The position numbers and the translations under genes are program-made. A stretch of 64,000 bases of DNA, from contig NZ_JACORT010000001.1 in the NCBI RefSeq assembly GCF_014297465.1, positions 1 to 64,000 on the forward strand, read 5' to 3'. Within the stretch, counting starts at the first letter, position 1. Each line of letters starts with the position of its first letter. Below are positions 32,753 through 41,412 of the stretch, in pieces. The stretch comes from Ramlibacter cellulosilyticus. Lineage in GTDB: Bacteria; Pseudomonadota; Gammaproteobacteria; Burkholderiales; Burkholderiaceae_C. The notes beneath the pieces were generated by a model. It worked only from the letters and a program-made list of their open reading frames with translations. It was not told where the DNA came from and ran no database searches.

Positions 32753-32874
32753 GGTGGCCGGCGGCACGCCGGGCAGGTGAGCGAAGCGAACCCCACCGAA
32801 GGGCGCCCGATCGCGAGCCGCTCGGTGGGGTTCGCTTCGCTCACCTGCGGCGGCGTTCGCCGCCCCACCCTACA
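32748..32874. repeat. Long inverted repeat (palindromic element)
   Basis: Left arm 32748-32799 and right arm 32822-32874 are near-perfect reverse complements. Each arm reads TGTAGGGTGG at its outer end and AGGTGAGCGAAGCGAACC then CCACCGA at the inner end, with a short GC-rich divergent patch between; the loop is about 22 bases. The convergent kinase and acyltransferase genes both take their TAG stop from the outer TGTAGGG ends. It can act as a bidirectional terminator. The string GTGAGCGAAGCGAACCCC is, from memory, a recurrent intergenic repeat in related genomes. Confidence 0.85.
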
Positions 32875-34024
32875 GGGCGCCGTCCGGCGCAGCTCGCACG
32901 CGTTCCGCCGTGGGACTTGCAGGCGACTTCCGCCCCGCCCACCGCCGAAGCAGCGGCTCTTCAACGCAGTGCCAGGTCACCACCGCCAGCCCCGTCGTGA
33001 TCCCGATCGCGATCGGCAGCGCCCGCAATGGCTCCATCTCCGTGTGCCGCCCCAGCAGGAACAGCACCGGGATGTGCCACAGGTAGAGGCCATACGAAAT
33101 CTTGCCCAGGTACAGCGACGCCTGCGCGGTCACGCTCTCCCGCGAGACCCGCACCGCGCAAAGCAGCAGCACCGTCAGCGCCGCGCAGCCCGCGACCCCC
33201 GTGCGGAAGAACACCGCCATCGCGGGCTCTTCCCAGTAGTCGAACTGCTGGTGCAGGGCGACCACGCCCCACCAGCCCAACGCAGCGACGAGCACGAGCC
33301 CGTGGCGCAACCAGGATTCCGTGCCAACCCGGCGCAGCAACGCCTGCCCGCTCGCCGACCGCACGAGCCGCGCCAGCAGCAGGCCCAGCGCGAATTCGTC
33401 CAGCATCCCGGGCAGCTGCGTCTGCGCCATGTAGGCCACGTCCACCGGCCCGGGCTGGTACACGAGGTGCGCGCCCCAGCGCCACGCCCAGGCGGTGAGC
33501 ACGAACAGCAAGGCGAGGGGCAGCGGCCGCACCTTGCGCAGCCACGGCGCGGCCAGCACCACCAGCAGGTAGAACTGCATCTCCACGCCCAGCGACCAGT
33601 TCGGGCCGTTGATGGCGCCGTACCAGTCGAAGAAGAGGTTGTGCACGAACGCGAGGTGGGCGACGACGTTCGGCCAGATGTCGTCGCGCGACCAGAGCGC
33701 GGGCTCCACGAACGCGAGGTACGCGGCGAGCGTGAGGAAATGCAGCGGCACGATGCGCGCGAGGCGGGCGCGCAGGAAGCCCTTGCGGAAGCCCTCGCCC
33801 TGCGCGTCCAGCCGGCCGAAGGCCGACAGCCCGATCACGAAGCCGGAGATCACGAAGAACACGTCCACCGCCATCCAGCCGCCGCGGAACCAGGCGAGCG
33901 GCCCCGTGGCGGGGAAGTCCGTCCAGTCCCAGTGGGCGATGAAGTGGTAGACGAGCACCGTCAGGGCCGCGAAGGCCCGCAAGGCGTCGACGAGGGGGAA
34001 GAAGGGGCGCGCTGCTTTTTCCAA
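32870..34024 (-). CDS. Acyltransferase family 3 (OafA/YrhL-like) membrane protein
   Basis: A protein of about 384 residues with some ten membrane helices. The N-terminal motif LVDALRAFAALTVLVYHF carries the conserved R and H (R-x10-H type) of acyltransferase 3 enzymes, and GGWMAVDVFFVISGFVIG and RLARIVPLHF are further signatures. It O-acylates a surface glycan or similar acceptor. No ATG lies at the domain start; TTG 34024 just before EKAARPFFPLVDALRAF is the best candidate, without a strong Shine-Dalgarno. Its stop lies in the right arm of the long palindrome. Confidence 0.85.
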   Translation of the reverse strand: MEKAARPFFPLVDALRAFAALTVLVYHFIAHWDWTDFPATGPLAWFRGGWMAVDVFFVISGFVIGLSAFGRLDAQGEGFRKGFLRARLARIVPLHFLTLAAYLAFVEPALWSRDDIWPNVVAHLAFVHNLFFDWYGAINGPNWSLGVEMQFYLLVVLAAPWLRKVRPLPLALLFVLTAWAWRWGAHLVYQPGPVDVAYMAQTQLPGMLDEFALGLLLARLVRSASGQALLRRVGTESWLRHGLVLVAALGWWGVVALHQQFDYWEEPAMAVFFRTGVAGCAALTVLLLCAVRVSRESVTAQASLYLGKISYGLYLWHIPVLFLLGRHTEMEPLRALPIAIGITTGLAVVTWHCVEEPLLRRWAGRKSPASPTAERVRAAPDGAL

Positions 34025-34086
34025 GCGCGAAATTGGACCACAGGGGAAATGCCCTCCCGCCCCGCGGGAAGCAACAGAGTGTGCCC

Positions 34087-35040
34087 TCAGGAATCTGGCA
34101 CGCCGGCGGCCGCGCGCCGGCGCGGTGCGGCGGCCGCCTTGCCCGTCGCGGACGCCTCCTGCAGCAGTTCCAGGAAGCGCTGCGCCAGGGGCGGCAGCGC
34201 GGCGCCCTTGCGCGTGAGCACTCCGATCGTGCGCACGAAGCGCGCCTCCACGAAGGGCAGCGGCACCAGCCCCTCGCCGCTCGGGCCCTGCAGCTGCGAT
34301 TCGCTCAGGATGCTCACGAGGTCGCTCTGCGAGAGCAGGCGCCCGAGCTGCGTGGCGGTGTTGCTCACTTCCACGGCCACGCGGGGCGGCGGCAGCCCGG
34401 CTTCCGCCAGGCGCCCTTCCACGTTGCGCCGCGCCGCGACCTCCGGGCCGGGCAGCATCCACTGCGCGTCGACGAGGTCCGCGATGCGCAGCCGGCGCCG
34501 CGCGAGCAGCGGGTGGCCGTTGCGCACCACCATGCACAGCGCGTCCTCGATCAGCGGCACGCCCTGCAGGTCCTCCGGCATCACGCCCGGGAGCGCGTTG
34601 ATGGTGAGGTCCAGGTCGCCGAGGCGCAGCGCCGCGACGAGGGCGTCGTTCAGGTGGATCATGACGCGGATGCGCGCGGCGGGCCGCTGCCTGTGCAGCT
34701 GCAGGCAGGCCGGCACGAACAGGCGCTGCGCGTAGAGCGGCGACACGCCCACCCGCAGCACCCCCATCGCGCCGAGGTGCAGGTCGGCCGCTTCCTTGAT
34801 CGCTTCGCCGAGGCTGGCGCGCAGCGCCTGGGTGCGCTGGCGGAACTGTTCGGCCACCGGCGTGAGCTGCATGCCACGCTTGCTGCGCTCGAAGAGCGGG
34901 AAGCCGAGCTCCTTCTCCAGCCGCTGCAGGCCCTTGGTGATCGCGGGCTGCGAAACGCCCAGGGCAGCCGCGGCGCGACGGGCTTGCCCGTGGCTGGCCA
35001 CCGCCAGGAAGTAGTCGATGTCGTCCAGCCGCACGGCCAT
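34087..35040 (-). CDS. LysR family regulator of the acyl-CoA operon
   Basis: A 317-residue LTTR. HTH 1-60 (LDDIDYFLAVASHGQARRAAAALGVSQPAITKGLQRLEKELGFPLFER), effector domain from about 90. The C terminus ends in an Ala/Arg-rich tail. It is divergent from the acyl-CoA synthetase gene; the 139-base intergenic region has a perfect dyad that fits an LTTR box. It probably activates the catabolic operon in response to a carboxylic acid or its CoA ester. Start ATG 35040. Confidence 0.92.
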   Translation of the reverse strand: MAVRLDDIDYFLAVASHGQARRAAAALGVSQPAITKGLQRLEKELGFPLFERSKRGMQLTPVAEQFRQRTQALRASLGEAIKEAADLHLGAMGVLRVGVSPLYAQRLFVPACLQLHRQRPAARIRVMIHLNDALVAALRLGDLDLTINALPGVMPEDLQGVPLIEDALCMVVRNGHPLLARRRLRIADLVDAQWMLPGPEVAARRNVEGRLAEAGLPPPRVAVEVSNTATQLGRLLSQSDLVSILSESQLQGPSGEGLVPLPFVEARFVRTIGVLTRKGAALPPLAQRFLELLQEASATGKAAAAPRRRAAAGVPDS

Positions 35041-35090
35041 GGGCGTCCTCCGTCTTTCGCTTGCCAACGGCAGAGCTTCATTCCCGCATC

Positions 35091-35107
35091 GATAACCGTC
35101 CGTTATC
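35091..35107. promoter_or_regulatory. LysR operator dyad GATAAC-N5-GTTATC
   Basis: GATAAC (35091-35096), CGTCC, GTTATC (35102-35107) is a perfect inverted repeat that contains a T-N11-A LysR-type box (T35093, A35105). It lies midway between the LysR gene and the acyl-CoA synthetase gene. A further GATTATC half-like site is at 35122-35128. Confidence 0.7.
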
Positions 35108-35146
35108 AACCGGGGCGGCCGGATTATCAGCGTTCCGGGCTTCGCT

Positions 35147-35160
35147 TCCTAGACTGGGCG
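35147..35160 (+). promoter_or_regulatory. Probable -10 region of the acyl-CoA operon
   Basis: TCCTAGACTGGGCG, with TAGACT (35150-35155) as -10 hexamer, 24 bases before the GTG start. The identical 14-mer occurs before ligA at 46855-46868. No good -35 hexamer is present, as expected for an activator-dependent promoter. Confidence 0.5.
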
Positions 35161-35179
35161 CACCTTCTGGAGACAAGCC

Positions 35180-36745
35180 GTGAACCTGGGCATGTACGTC
35201 GCGCGCAGTGCGCGCCATTGGGCCGACAAGCCCGCCATCCTCTTCCGCGACCGCGCGGTCACCTACGGCGAGCTCGAGCGCCGGTCGAACCAGCTCGCGC
35301 ATGCCTTGCGGGCCCTCGGCCTGCAGCGCGGCGACCGCGTCGCGGTGGTGTCGCCCAACCGGCCGGAGATCGTCGAACTCGAATGCGCCCTGTACAAGCT
35401 GGGCCTGGTGAAGGTGGCGCTGAACTCGCGCCTCGCGCCCGGCGAGCTGGTGGACGCGCTGGACAACGCGGAGCCCGTCGCCTGCCTGGCCGGCCCCGAG
35501 CACCGCGCGATGGTGGAACAGGCGACAGAGCGCGTGAAGTCGCTGCGCCACCTCATTGCTTTCGCTCCCGCGCCGGGTGCGGCACCCTGGGCGGACTACG
35601 AAGCCCTGCTCGCCGCCCAGCCCGACACGCACTTCCACGTCGACATGCGGCCGGAGGAGCTGGCCGTGCTGCACTACACCTCCGGCTCCACCGGCAAGCT
35701 GAAGGCGGCGATGCAGACCGTGGGCAACCGCATGGCGTCGCTGCGCAAGGTGATCATGGGCCGCATGCAGGCGCAGCCCGGCGACGTGCTGATGCTGTGC
35801 GGCCCCATCACGCACGCGAGCGGCATGTTCATCCAGCCGATGCTGTACCAGGGCGCCACCCTGCTGCTGATGGAGCGCTTCCAGCCCGCCGAGATCCTGG
35901 AGGCGATCGAGAAGCACCGCGTCACGATGTGCTTCTTCGTGCCGGCGATGATCTACGCGCTGCTGGCCGAGCCTTCGATCAAGACCCGCGACCTCTCCAG
36001 CCTGCGCCTCGTGAGCTACGGCGCGGCGCCCATGTCGCCGGCGCGCATCCGCGAAGCCTGGGCGGCGTTCGGCCCGGTGCTGTCGCAAGGCTACGGCGCG
36101 GGCGAGACCACGGGCGGCGTCGTCGCGCTGGGGATCAACGACCACCGCCGCGCCATCGAGGGCGAGCGCCCGGAACTGCTTTCCGCCTGCGGCCGGCCCA
36201 TCTGCGAATCGGACGTGCAGGTGCTCGACGAGCAGGGCCAGCCCGTGAGCGGCGACGCGATCGGCGAGATCTGCGTGCGCGGCCCCGACGTGTTCGCCGG
36301 CTACTGGCGCGCGCCCGAGCAGACGAGCGATGCGCTCGCCGCCGACGGCTGGCTGCGCACCGGGGACCTCGCCCGCGTGGACCGCGAAGGCTACATCTTC
36401 ATCGTCGACCGCAAGAAGGAGATGCTGGTCTCCGGCGGCTTCAACGTGTACCCGAGCGAGGTCGAATCCGTGCTGGCCCAGCACCCCGCCGTGTACGAGG
36501 TCTGCGTGGTGGGCGTGCCCGACGACCACTGGGGCGAAACGGTGAAGGCGGTCGTGGTGCTGCGCGAAGGCGCGCAGGCCGACGGCGGCGAGATCATGGA
36601 CTTCTGCCGCGGGCGGCTCGCCGACTTCAAGCGTCCGCGCTCCGTCGACTTCGTGCCGCAGCTGCCGAAGAACGGCAACGGGAAGCTCTCGCGCAAGGAC
36701 GTGCGCGAACACTACTGGCGCGGCCGCGAGCGGCGCGTGAACTGA
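35180..36745 (+). CDS. Acyl-CoA synthetase (AMP-binding, fatty-acid/aromatic CoA ligase type)
   Basis: A 521-residue ANL-superfamily ligase. Phosphate-binding loop YTSGSTGK at about 166-173, the A5-type motif QGYGAGETTGG, A7 WLRTGDLARVDREGYIFIVDRKKEM and C-terminal K in PKNGNGKLSRKDVRE, the catalytic lysine for adenylation. It activates a carboxylic acid to its CoA thioester using ATP. Acid specificity is not readable; the following acyl-CoA dehydrogenase and Bug receptor suggest a saturated or cyclic acid taken up from outside. Start GTG 35180, with GGAGAC upstream; ATG 35192 is an alternative. Confidence 0.9.
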   Translation: MNLGMYVARSARHWADKPAILFRDRAVTYGELERRSNQLAHALRALGLQRGDRVAVVSPNRPEIVELECALYKLGLVKVALNSRLAPGELVDALDNAEPVACLAGPEHRAMVEQATERVKSLRHLIAFAPAPGAAPWADYEALLAAQPDTHFHVDMRPEELAVLHYTSGSTGKLKAAMQTVGNRMASLRKVIMGRMQAQPGDVLMLCGPITHASGMFIQPMLYQGATLLLMERFQPAEILEAIEKHRVTMCFFVPAMIYALLAEPSIKTRDLSSLRLVSYGAAPMSPARIREAWAAFGPVLSQGYGAGETTGGVVALGINDHRRAIEGERPELLSACGRPICESDVQVLDEQGQPVSGDAIGEICVRGPDVFAGYWRAPEQTSDALAADGWLRTGDLARVDREGYIFIVDRKKEMLVSGGFNVYPSEVESVLAQHPAVYEVCVVGVPDDHWGETVKAVVVLREGAQADGGEIMDFCRGRLADFKRPRSVDFVPQLPKNGNGKLSRKDVREHYWRGRERRVN

Positions 36746-36758
36746 AGGAGCCGACGTG

Positions 36759-37964
36759 ATGGACGCATCGACCACCCCCCAACGCGCGGCCGCTCCCTTC
36801 GAGGGCTCGGACGCCGCCCGCGACTTCATCGCACGGCTCGACACCTTCTTCCGCGAGGAACTGCACCCGCTCGCCGCCGAACACGGCATCACCTCCGAGA
36901 AGGGCGCCGAGCGTCCGCTGCTCGATCGCGTGTGGCAGCGCTCCCGCGAGCTGGGCTTCTACGGCATGACCTTGCCCAGGGCGCTGGGCGGCGCCGGCTT
37001 CAGCCTGGTGGACCACGTGCTGATCAAGGAAGCGATCTACGCGAGCGGCTCGCCGTTCGCGCCCCACGTGCTGGGCGAACTCACCGGCCCGCCGCGCGTG
37101 GGCGCGCTGGCCAAGGTGGTGACGCCCGACCAGATGGAGCGCTTCATCCTGCCCGTGGCGCGGGCGGAGAAGGCGATCTGCTTCGCGATCACGGAACCGG
37201 AAGCCGGGTCCGACGCCGGCGCGCTGCAGACCCGCGCCGTGCGGGACGGCGACGAGTTCGTGTTGAACGGCACCAAGCGCTTCATCTCCGGCGCGCCCTT
37301 CTGCGATTTCGCGGTGATCATCTGCTCGACGAGCAGCGATCCGGCGGTGCGCGAGACGACGGCGTTCTTCGTCGAGCGCGATCGCCCGGGCTTCCGCATC
37401 GAGGGCGGCTACAGGACGATGGCGGGCCAGTCGCACACCGGGAACATCGTGCTCACCAACTGCCGCATCCCCGCCGCCAACCAGATCGGCGAACAGGGCC
37501 GCGGCCTCGCGCTCGCGCTGGGCCGCATCACCGTCAACCGCCTGCTGCACTGCCCGGCGATGCTGGGCCTCGCCAGGCTGGCCCTGCAGGACACGATCGC
37601 GCACGCGTCGCGCCGCCGCCAGTTCGGGCAGCCGATCGGCGCCTTCCAGGCCGTGCAGCACCACATCGCCGACATGGCCACGGAACTCGCGGCGGCGCGC
37701 GCGCTCATGCTGAGCGTGGCCCGCACGCTGGACGCCGGCGGCGAGGCGCGCGCGGAAGCGTCCATGGCCAAGCTGTTCTGCTCCGAGACCGCCTTCCGCA
37801 TCGCCGACCGCGCCGTGCAGGTGCACGGCGGCGAGGGCATCGTGCAGGGCAGCCGGGTGGAGTTCCTCTTCCGCCTGCTGCGCATGTACCGCGTGCTCAC
37901 GGGCACCAGCGAGATCCAGCGCAACACCATCGCCCGCGAACTGCTGGGCAACGCGGTGCGCTGA
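36759..37964 (+). CDS. Acyl-CoA dehydrogenase
   Basis: A 401-residue FAD flavoenzyme of the acyl-CoA dehydrogenase family, with all three domains: helical N terminus to about 130, the beta domain with CFAITEPEAGSDAGALQTRA and NGTKRFISGAP, and the C-terminal helical domain with SRRRQFGQPIGAFQAVQHHIADMA, QVHGGEGIV and LTGTSEIQRN. It introduces a 2,3 double bond in an acyl-CoA. ATG 36759 was chosen; GTG 36756 immediately precedes it. It follows the synthetase gene by 13 bases in the same operon and acts on its product. Confidence 0.92.
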   Translation: MDASTTPQRAAAPFEGSDAARDFIARLDTFFREELHPLAAEHGITSEKGAERPLLDRVWQRSRELGFYGMTLPRALGGAGFSLVDHVLIKEAIYASGSPFAPHVLGELTGPPRVGALAKVVTPDQMERFILPVARAEKAICFAITEPEAGSDAGALQTRAVRDGDEFVLNGTKRFISGAPFCDFAVIICSTSSDPAVRETTAFFVERDRPGFRIEGGYRTMAGQSHTGNIVLTNCRIPAANQIGEQGRGLALALGRITVNRLLHCPAMLGLARLALQDTIAHASRRRQFGQPIGAFQAVQHHIADMATELAAARALMLSVARTLDAGGEARAEASMAKLFCSETAFRIADRAVQVHGGEGIVQGSRVEFLFRLLRMYRVLTGTSEIQRNTIARELLGNAVR

Positions 37965-37995
37965 ACGTCCTATAACAGACTCCAGGAGACAAGTG

Positions 37996-38964
37996 ATGAT
38001 GAAGACTTCGTGGATCGCCGGCCTCGCTGCCGCCGCCTTCGCCATCGCGCCCGCGCAGGCGCAGCAGGACTATCCCCACCGCGCGATCAAGTGGATCGTG
38101 CCCTACCTGCCGGGCACCGGCCCGGACATCACGGTGCGCATCGCCGCCGAGGCGCTGACCGAGATCCTGAAGCAGCCGGTGGTGGTGGAGAACAAGGCCG
38201 GCGCCGCCGGCAACCTGGGCGCGCAGATCGCGGCCAAGGCGCCTGCCGACGGCTACACCTGGGTGTATTCCGCGACCACCATGTCCGCCAGCATGCGCAT
38301 GTACCGCAAGCCGGGCTTCGACGTGATGAAGGACTTCACGCACATCGGCCGCATCACGCAGTCGGACGTCGTGCTGGTGGTCGCCGCGGATTCGGGCATC
38401 GCGACCGCGAAGGAGCTGGTGGAGCGCGCACGCAAGGCGCCGGGCAAGCTCTCGTATGCGTCCGGCGGCGTCGGCACGCCGGCGCACATGGGCGCGGAGC
38501 TGGTGCTCAACGCCACCGGCGCGAAGGCGCTGCACGTGCCGTACAAGGGCGCGTCGGAATCGGCGAACGCGGTGGTCGGCAAGCAGGTGGACTTCGCGCT
38601 GACGCTGACCTCGGTGTCGCTGCCCTTCATCCAGGGCGGCAAGATGACGCCGCTGGCGGTGAGCGGGCCCAAGCGCAATCCGAAGCTGCCCAACGTGCCG
38701 ACCTTCGCGGAAGCCGGCATCCCCGGCGTGCAGCTGGTGTCCTTCGGCGGCCTGTCGGTTCCCACCGGCACGCCGGCACCCGTGGTGAAGAAGATCAGCG
38801 ATGCGCTCGCCAAGGCGCTGGCACAGCCCGAGACGCGGGCGAAGCTGGAAGCGAACGGCGCGCTGGTGCTGCCCGCAGGTGCCGAGGAGTACGCCGAGAA
38901 CCTGAAGGCCGAGATCGCGCTCACCGAGAAGATGATGCGCGTCGCCAACATCGAGGCGCAGTGA
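37996..38964 (+). CDS. Bug/TctC-family periplasmic solute-binding protein
   Basis: A 322-residue receptor with a signal peptide (to about 23, APAQA|QQDYPHRAI). Bug hallmarks YPHRAIKWIVPYLPGTGPDITVR, VVVENKAGAAGNLGAQIAAKAPADGYT and TFAEAGIPGVQ are present. As with the other two in this window, no TctA/TctB membrane subunits are adjacent. Third gene of the LysR-linked operon, so it probably binds the acid activated by the CoA ligase. AGGAGAC precedes the GTG-ATG-ATG start cluster; ATG 37996 is used. The stop overlaps no gene but is 1 base before the Crp-like start. Confidence 0.92.
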   Translation: MMKTSWIAGLAAAAFAIAPAQAQQDYPHRAIKWIVPYLPGTGPDITVRIAAEALTEILKQPVVVENKAGAAGNLGAQIAAKAPADGYTWVYSATTMSASMRMYRKPGFDVMKDFTHIGRITQSDVVLVVAADSGIATAKELVERARKAPGKLSYASGGVGTPAHMGAELVLNATGAKALHVPYKGASESANAVVGKQVDFALTLTSVSLPFIQGGKMTPLAVSGPKRNPKLPNVPTFAEAGIPGVQLVSFGGLSVPTGTPAPVVKKISDALAKALAQPETRAKLEANGALVLPAGAEEYAENLKAEIALTEKMMRVANIEAQ

Positions 38965-38965
38965 G

Positions 38966-39673
38966 ATGGAGGCGGTGGCCGTGGCCGCGCAGCACCGCGA
39001 GGCAATCGGCCGCTCGCGCTGGTTCGCGGCGCTGCCGGCCGTGCTGCGCCACGACCTGCTGCGGTCCATGGTGGCGCGCCGCTACCGCCCGGGCGAGGCC
39101 ATCTTCGCGCAGGGCGACGCGGTGGAAGACTGGCTCGCGTGCGCCACCGGCTGCGTGCGGCTCGCGCAGGAAGGAGCCGGCCGGCCGCTGACGCTCGCCT
39201 TCGTCGGCGCGGGCCGGTGGTTCGGCGACGCGCCGCTCGCGCACGCTCCCGCACGCAGCCACGACGCCTGGGCGCACGAGGAGACGGTGGTGCTTGCGGT
39301 GTCGCGCGAGAAGCTGCGCACCATCCTTTGCGCGCATCCAACGCTGTACGAAGCGCTCGCGGCGTTGCAGGCGCTGCGCCTGCGCCAGGTGTTCTCGCTG
39401 GTGGGCGACCTGAACCGGCTCACGCTGCGCGCGCGTCTCGCGAAGCACCTCGCGCATCTCATGCGCCACCACGGCACGGCGTGCGGCGGCGGGCGCGAGG
39501 TGCGGCTCGCGATCCGCCTGCGGCAGGACCAGCTCGCCGAGCTCCTGGGTTGCTCGCGCCAGCGCGTGAACGAGCAGCTCGCGCACATCACGCGCGAGCA
39601 GGTGATCCGGCGCGAGGCCGGGTGCCTGGTGATCCGCGATCCGCAGCGGCTGCAGCAGCTCGCGCTCGCCTAG
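38966..39673 (+). CDS. Crp/Fnr family transcriptional regulator
   Basis: A 235-residue regulator. Cyclic-nucleotide-binding-like beta barrel about 18-130 (FAALPAVLRHDLLRSMVARRYRPGEAIFAQGDAVEDWLACATG), then a long dimer helix and an HTH_Crp domain (IRLRQDQLAELLGCSRQRVNEQLAHITREQVI, about 172-205). The Fnr cysteine cluster is absent, and the conserved PRE/ARS-like cAMP contact is not clear, so the effector is unknown. The start ATG 38966 lies one base after the Bug stop (TGAGATG), tying it to the operon. Confidence 0.9.
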   Translation: MEAVAVAAQHREAIGRSRWFAALPAVLRHDLLRSMVARRYRPGEAIFAQGDAVEDWLACATGCVRLAQEGAGRPLTLAFVGAGRWFGDAPLAHAPARSHDAWAHEETVVLAVSREKLRTILCAHPTLYEALAALQALRLRQVFSLVGDLNRLTLRARLAKHLAHLMRHHGTACGGGREVRLAIRLRQDQLAELLGCSRQRVNEQLAHITREQVIRREAGCLVIRDPQRLQQLALA

Positions 39674-39778
39674 GCGATCGCCGTAGGCAATTACATCTCG
39701 CGCCGTAACAGTCCGTGCCCGTCACGGAATCGCCATCCTCCTGGCCTAGAGTGCGGGCCACAACGAAAAGGGGGACCG

Positions 39779-40126
39779 ATGCGAACGAAGGAACTCTCCG
39801 CACCGGTGGCCATGTTCAAGCTGGCCGCTGCACTGGAACGCTATGACATGCGCGTGCGCGCGCTCGCGGGCAGGTCGCTCGACCTGGAGATCGTGCGGCG
39901 CGTGCAGCACGATTTCGGCGAGCTGCGCCTGCTGTGCGCTTCGCTGCCCAAGCTGTCCGTCTCGTGGACGGCGGTGCTGCTGTCGCGCGCGAAGCTGCTG
40001 CAGGCCTTGTGCCAGCGTGCGGGGCCCGCGGCTGCCGCCCTGCTGCACGAGCATCTCGCCGAAGTCGAAGGCCTGCGGCGGCGCTGCCTGCGCGCGATCG
40101 GCGCGCAAGGGCTGGCGCTCACCTGA
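39779..40126 (+). CDS. Small helical protein of unknown function
   Basis: A 115-residue, mostly helical, basic protein without signal peptide or recognised domain. The sequence is rich in Leu, Ala and Arg (VMFKLAAALERYDMRVRALAGR is not a known motif). ATG 39779 follows AAAGGGGGACCG. Upstream, CCTAGAGTGCGG (39745-39756) resembles the CCTAGACTGG promoter string seen elsewhere in the window. A hairpin lies 4 bases after the stop. Reading-frame quality and codon use support a real gene, but no function can be given. Confidence 0.6.
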   Translation: MRTKELSAPVAMFKLAAALERYDMRVRALAGRSLDLEIVRRVQHDFGELRLLCASLPKLSVSWTAVLLSRAKLLQALCQRAGPAAAALLHEHLAEVEGLRRRCLRAIGAQGLALT

Positions 40127-40130
40127 GGGC

Positions 40131-40156
40131 GCGGCGTAGTCCTGCGCCTACGCCGC
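40131..40156. terminator. Perfect hairpin GCGGCGTAG/CTACGCCGC
   Basis: GCGGCGTAG (40131-40139), an 8-base loop, CTACGCCGC (40148-40156). It follows the stop of the 115-residue gene by 4 bases. There is no T-run, so it is either a weak terminator or an operator for the small gene at 40226. Confidence 0.5.
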
Positions 40157-40225
40157 GCAGCGTGGAGGTCCCACCCGCAGGCCGCGGCCAGGACCAACAA
40201 TGGCTGGCCTATCCCAGGAGAGCCC

Positions 40226-40396
40226 ATGCCTACCGAACCGAACAGCAACCCCAATCCCACCGGCACGGAGCACGAGGACGAGGCGATCCCTTCCGCGTCC
40301 GACGATCGCGTGATCGAGGAGACGGCGCGCATGGCGCGCGAGGGACGGAAGGAACGCGACGCCGACCCGAACGAGCCGAAGCCGCAGCGCGAGTGA
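40226..40396 (+). CDS. Small acidic hydrophilic protein (56 aa)
   Basis: A 56-residue protein beginning MPTEPNSNPNPTG and ending NEPKPQRE. It is very rich in Glu, Asp, Pro, Asn and Arg, has no hydrophobic core and is probably disordered. AGGAG (40216-40220) lies 5 bases before ATG 40226, which strongly supports translation. Small hydrophilic proteins of this kind are often stress-induced in Burkholderiales, but this is only an analogy. It is convergent with the dehydratase gene (16-base gap). Confidence 0.65.
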   Translation: MPTEPNSNPNPTGTEHEDEAIPSASDDRVIEETARMAREGRKERDADPNEPKPQRE

Positions 40397-40411
40397 CGCG
40401 CGCCGGCGCGC

Positions 40412-41377
40412 TCAGCCGGCCAGCAGGCCGCAGAAGCGCGCCAGGTCCACGTTGCCGCCGCTGATCACCACGCCCACGCGCTGCCCGCGCAGGTCGGATG
40501 CCATCCGGCGCGCGGCGGCGAAACCGAGGCAGCCCGTGGGCTCCACCACCATCTTCATGCGCGTCGCCAGGAAGCGCATGCACTCCACCAGCTCCGCATC
40601 GCTCGCGGTGAGGATGTCCGTCACGTCGCGCCGGATGATCGCGAAGGTGAATTCGCCGACGTGCTGGGTCTGCGCGCCGTCGGCGATGGTCTGCGGCGTG
40701 GCGATGTGCACGATCTCGCCCTTGCGGAAGGACTGCTGCGCGTCGTTGCCGGCCTCCGGTTCGACGCCGTAGGTCCGGCATCCGGGCGCGAGCGCCTTCG
40801 CCGCCAGCGCGCAGCCGGAGAGCAGGCCGCCGCCGCCCAGCGGCACGAACAAGGCATCCAGCGGGCCGACCTCCTCGAACAGTTCCTTCGCGGCGGTGCC
40901 TTGCCCCGCCAGCACGTGCGGGTGGTCGAAGGGCGGGATCAGCGTCAGGCCCTCCTTCTGCGCGAGCTCGCGGCAGATCTGCTCGCGGTCTTCCTTGTAG
41001 CGGTCGAACAGCAGCACGCGGCCGCCGTAGCCGCGCGTGGCCTCGATCTTGGCGGCGGGCGCGTCGTTCGGCATCAGGATGGTCGCGGGCATGCCGAGGA
41101 TGCGGGCCGACAGGGCGATCGCCTGCGCATGGTTGCCCGAGGAGAAGGCCACGACGCCTGCGCGGCGTTGCTCAGGCGTGAACTGCGACAGCGCGTTGTA
41201 CGCGCCGCGGAACTTGAAGGCGCCCATGCGCTGCAGGTTCTCGCACTTGAAGAAGACCTGGGCGCCGAACGCCTCGTCGACGGTGCGCGACGTGAGCACC
41301 GGCGTGCGGTGCGCCTGCCCTTGCAGGCGCGCGGCCGCGGCGGCGACGTCGTCGTAGGTGGGGAGCGTGGGAGCCAT
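40412..41377 (-). CDS. Threonine/serine dehydratase (PLP, fold type II)
   Basis: A 321-residue PLP enzyme. K55 in GAFKFRGAYNAL is the Schiff-base lysine, SSGNHAQA (about 80-87) binds the substrate carboxylate, GGGGLLSG is the phosphate-binding loop, and VVISGGNVD closes the active site. There is no C-terminal ACT/regulatory domain, so it is the catabolic or serine racemase-like short form rather than biosynthetic IlvA. It would convert threonine to 2-oxobutyrate or serine to pyruvate. Start ATG 41377; AGGAGG lies just upstream. Confidence 0.9.
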   Translation of the reverse strand: MAPTLPTYDDVAAAAARLQGQAHRTPVLTSRTVDEAFGAQVFFKCENLQRMGAFKFRGAYNALSQFTPEQRRAGVVAFSSGNHAQAIALSARILGMPATILMPNDAPAAKIEATRGYGGRVLLFDRYKEDREQICRELAQKEGLTLIPPFDHPHVLAGQGTAAKELFEEVGPLDALFVPLGGGGLLSGCALAAKALAPGCRTYGVEPEAGNDAQQSFRKGEIVHIATPQTIADGAQTQHVGEFTFAIIRRDVTDILTASDAELVECMRFLATRMKMVVEPTGCLGFAAARRMASDLRGQRVGVVISGGNVDLARFCGLLAG

Positions 41378-41412
41378 GCCTTTCCTCCTGTGCAGGCCTC
41401 CACGATAGCCGA

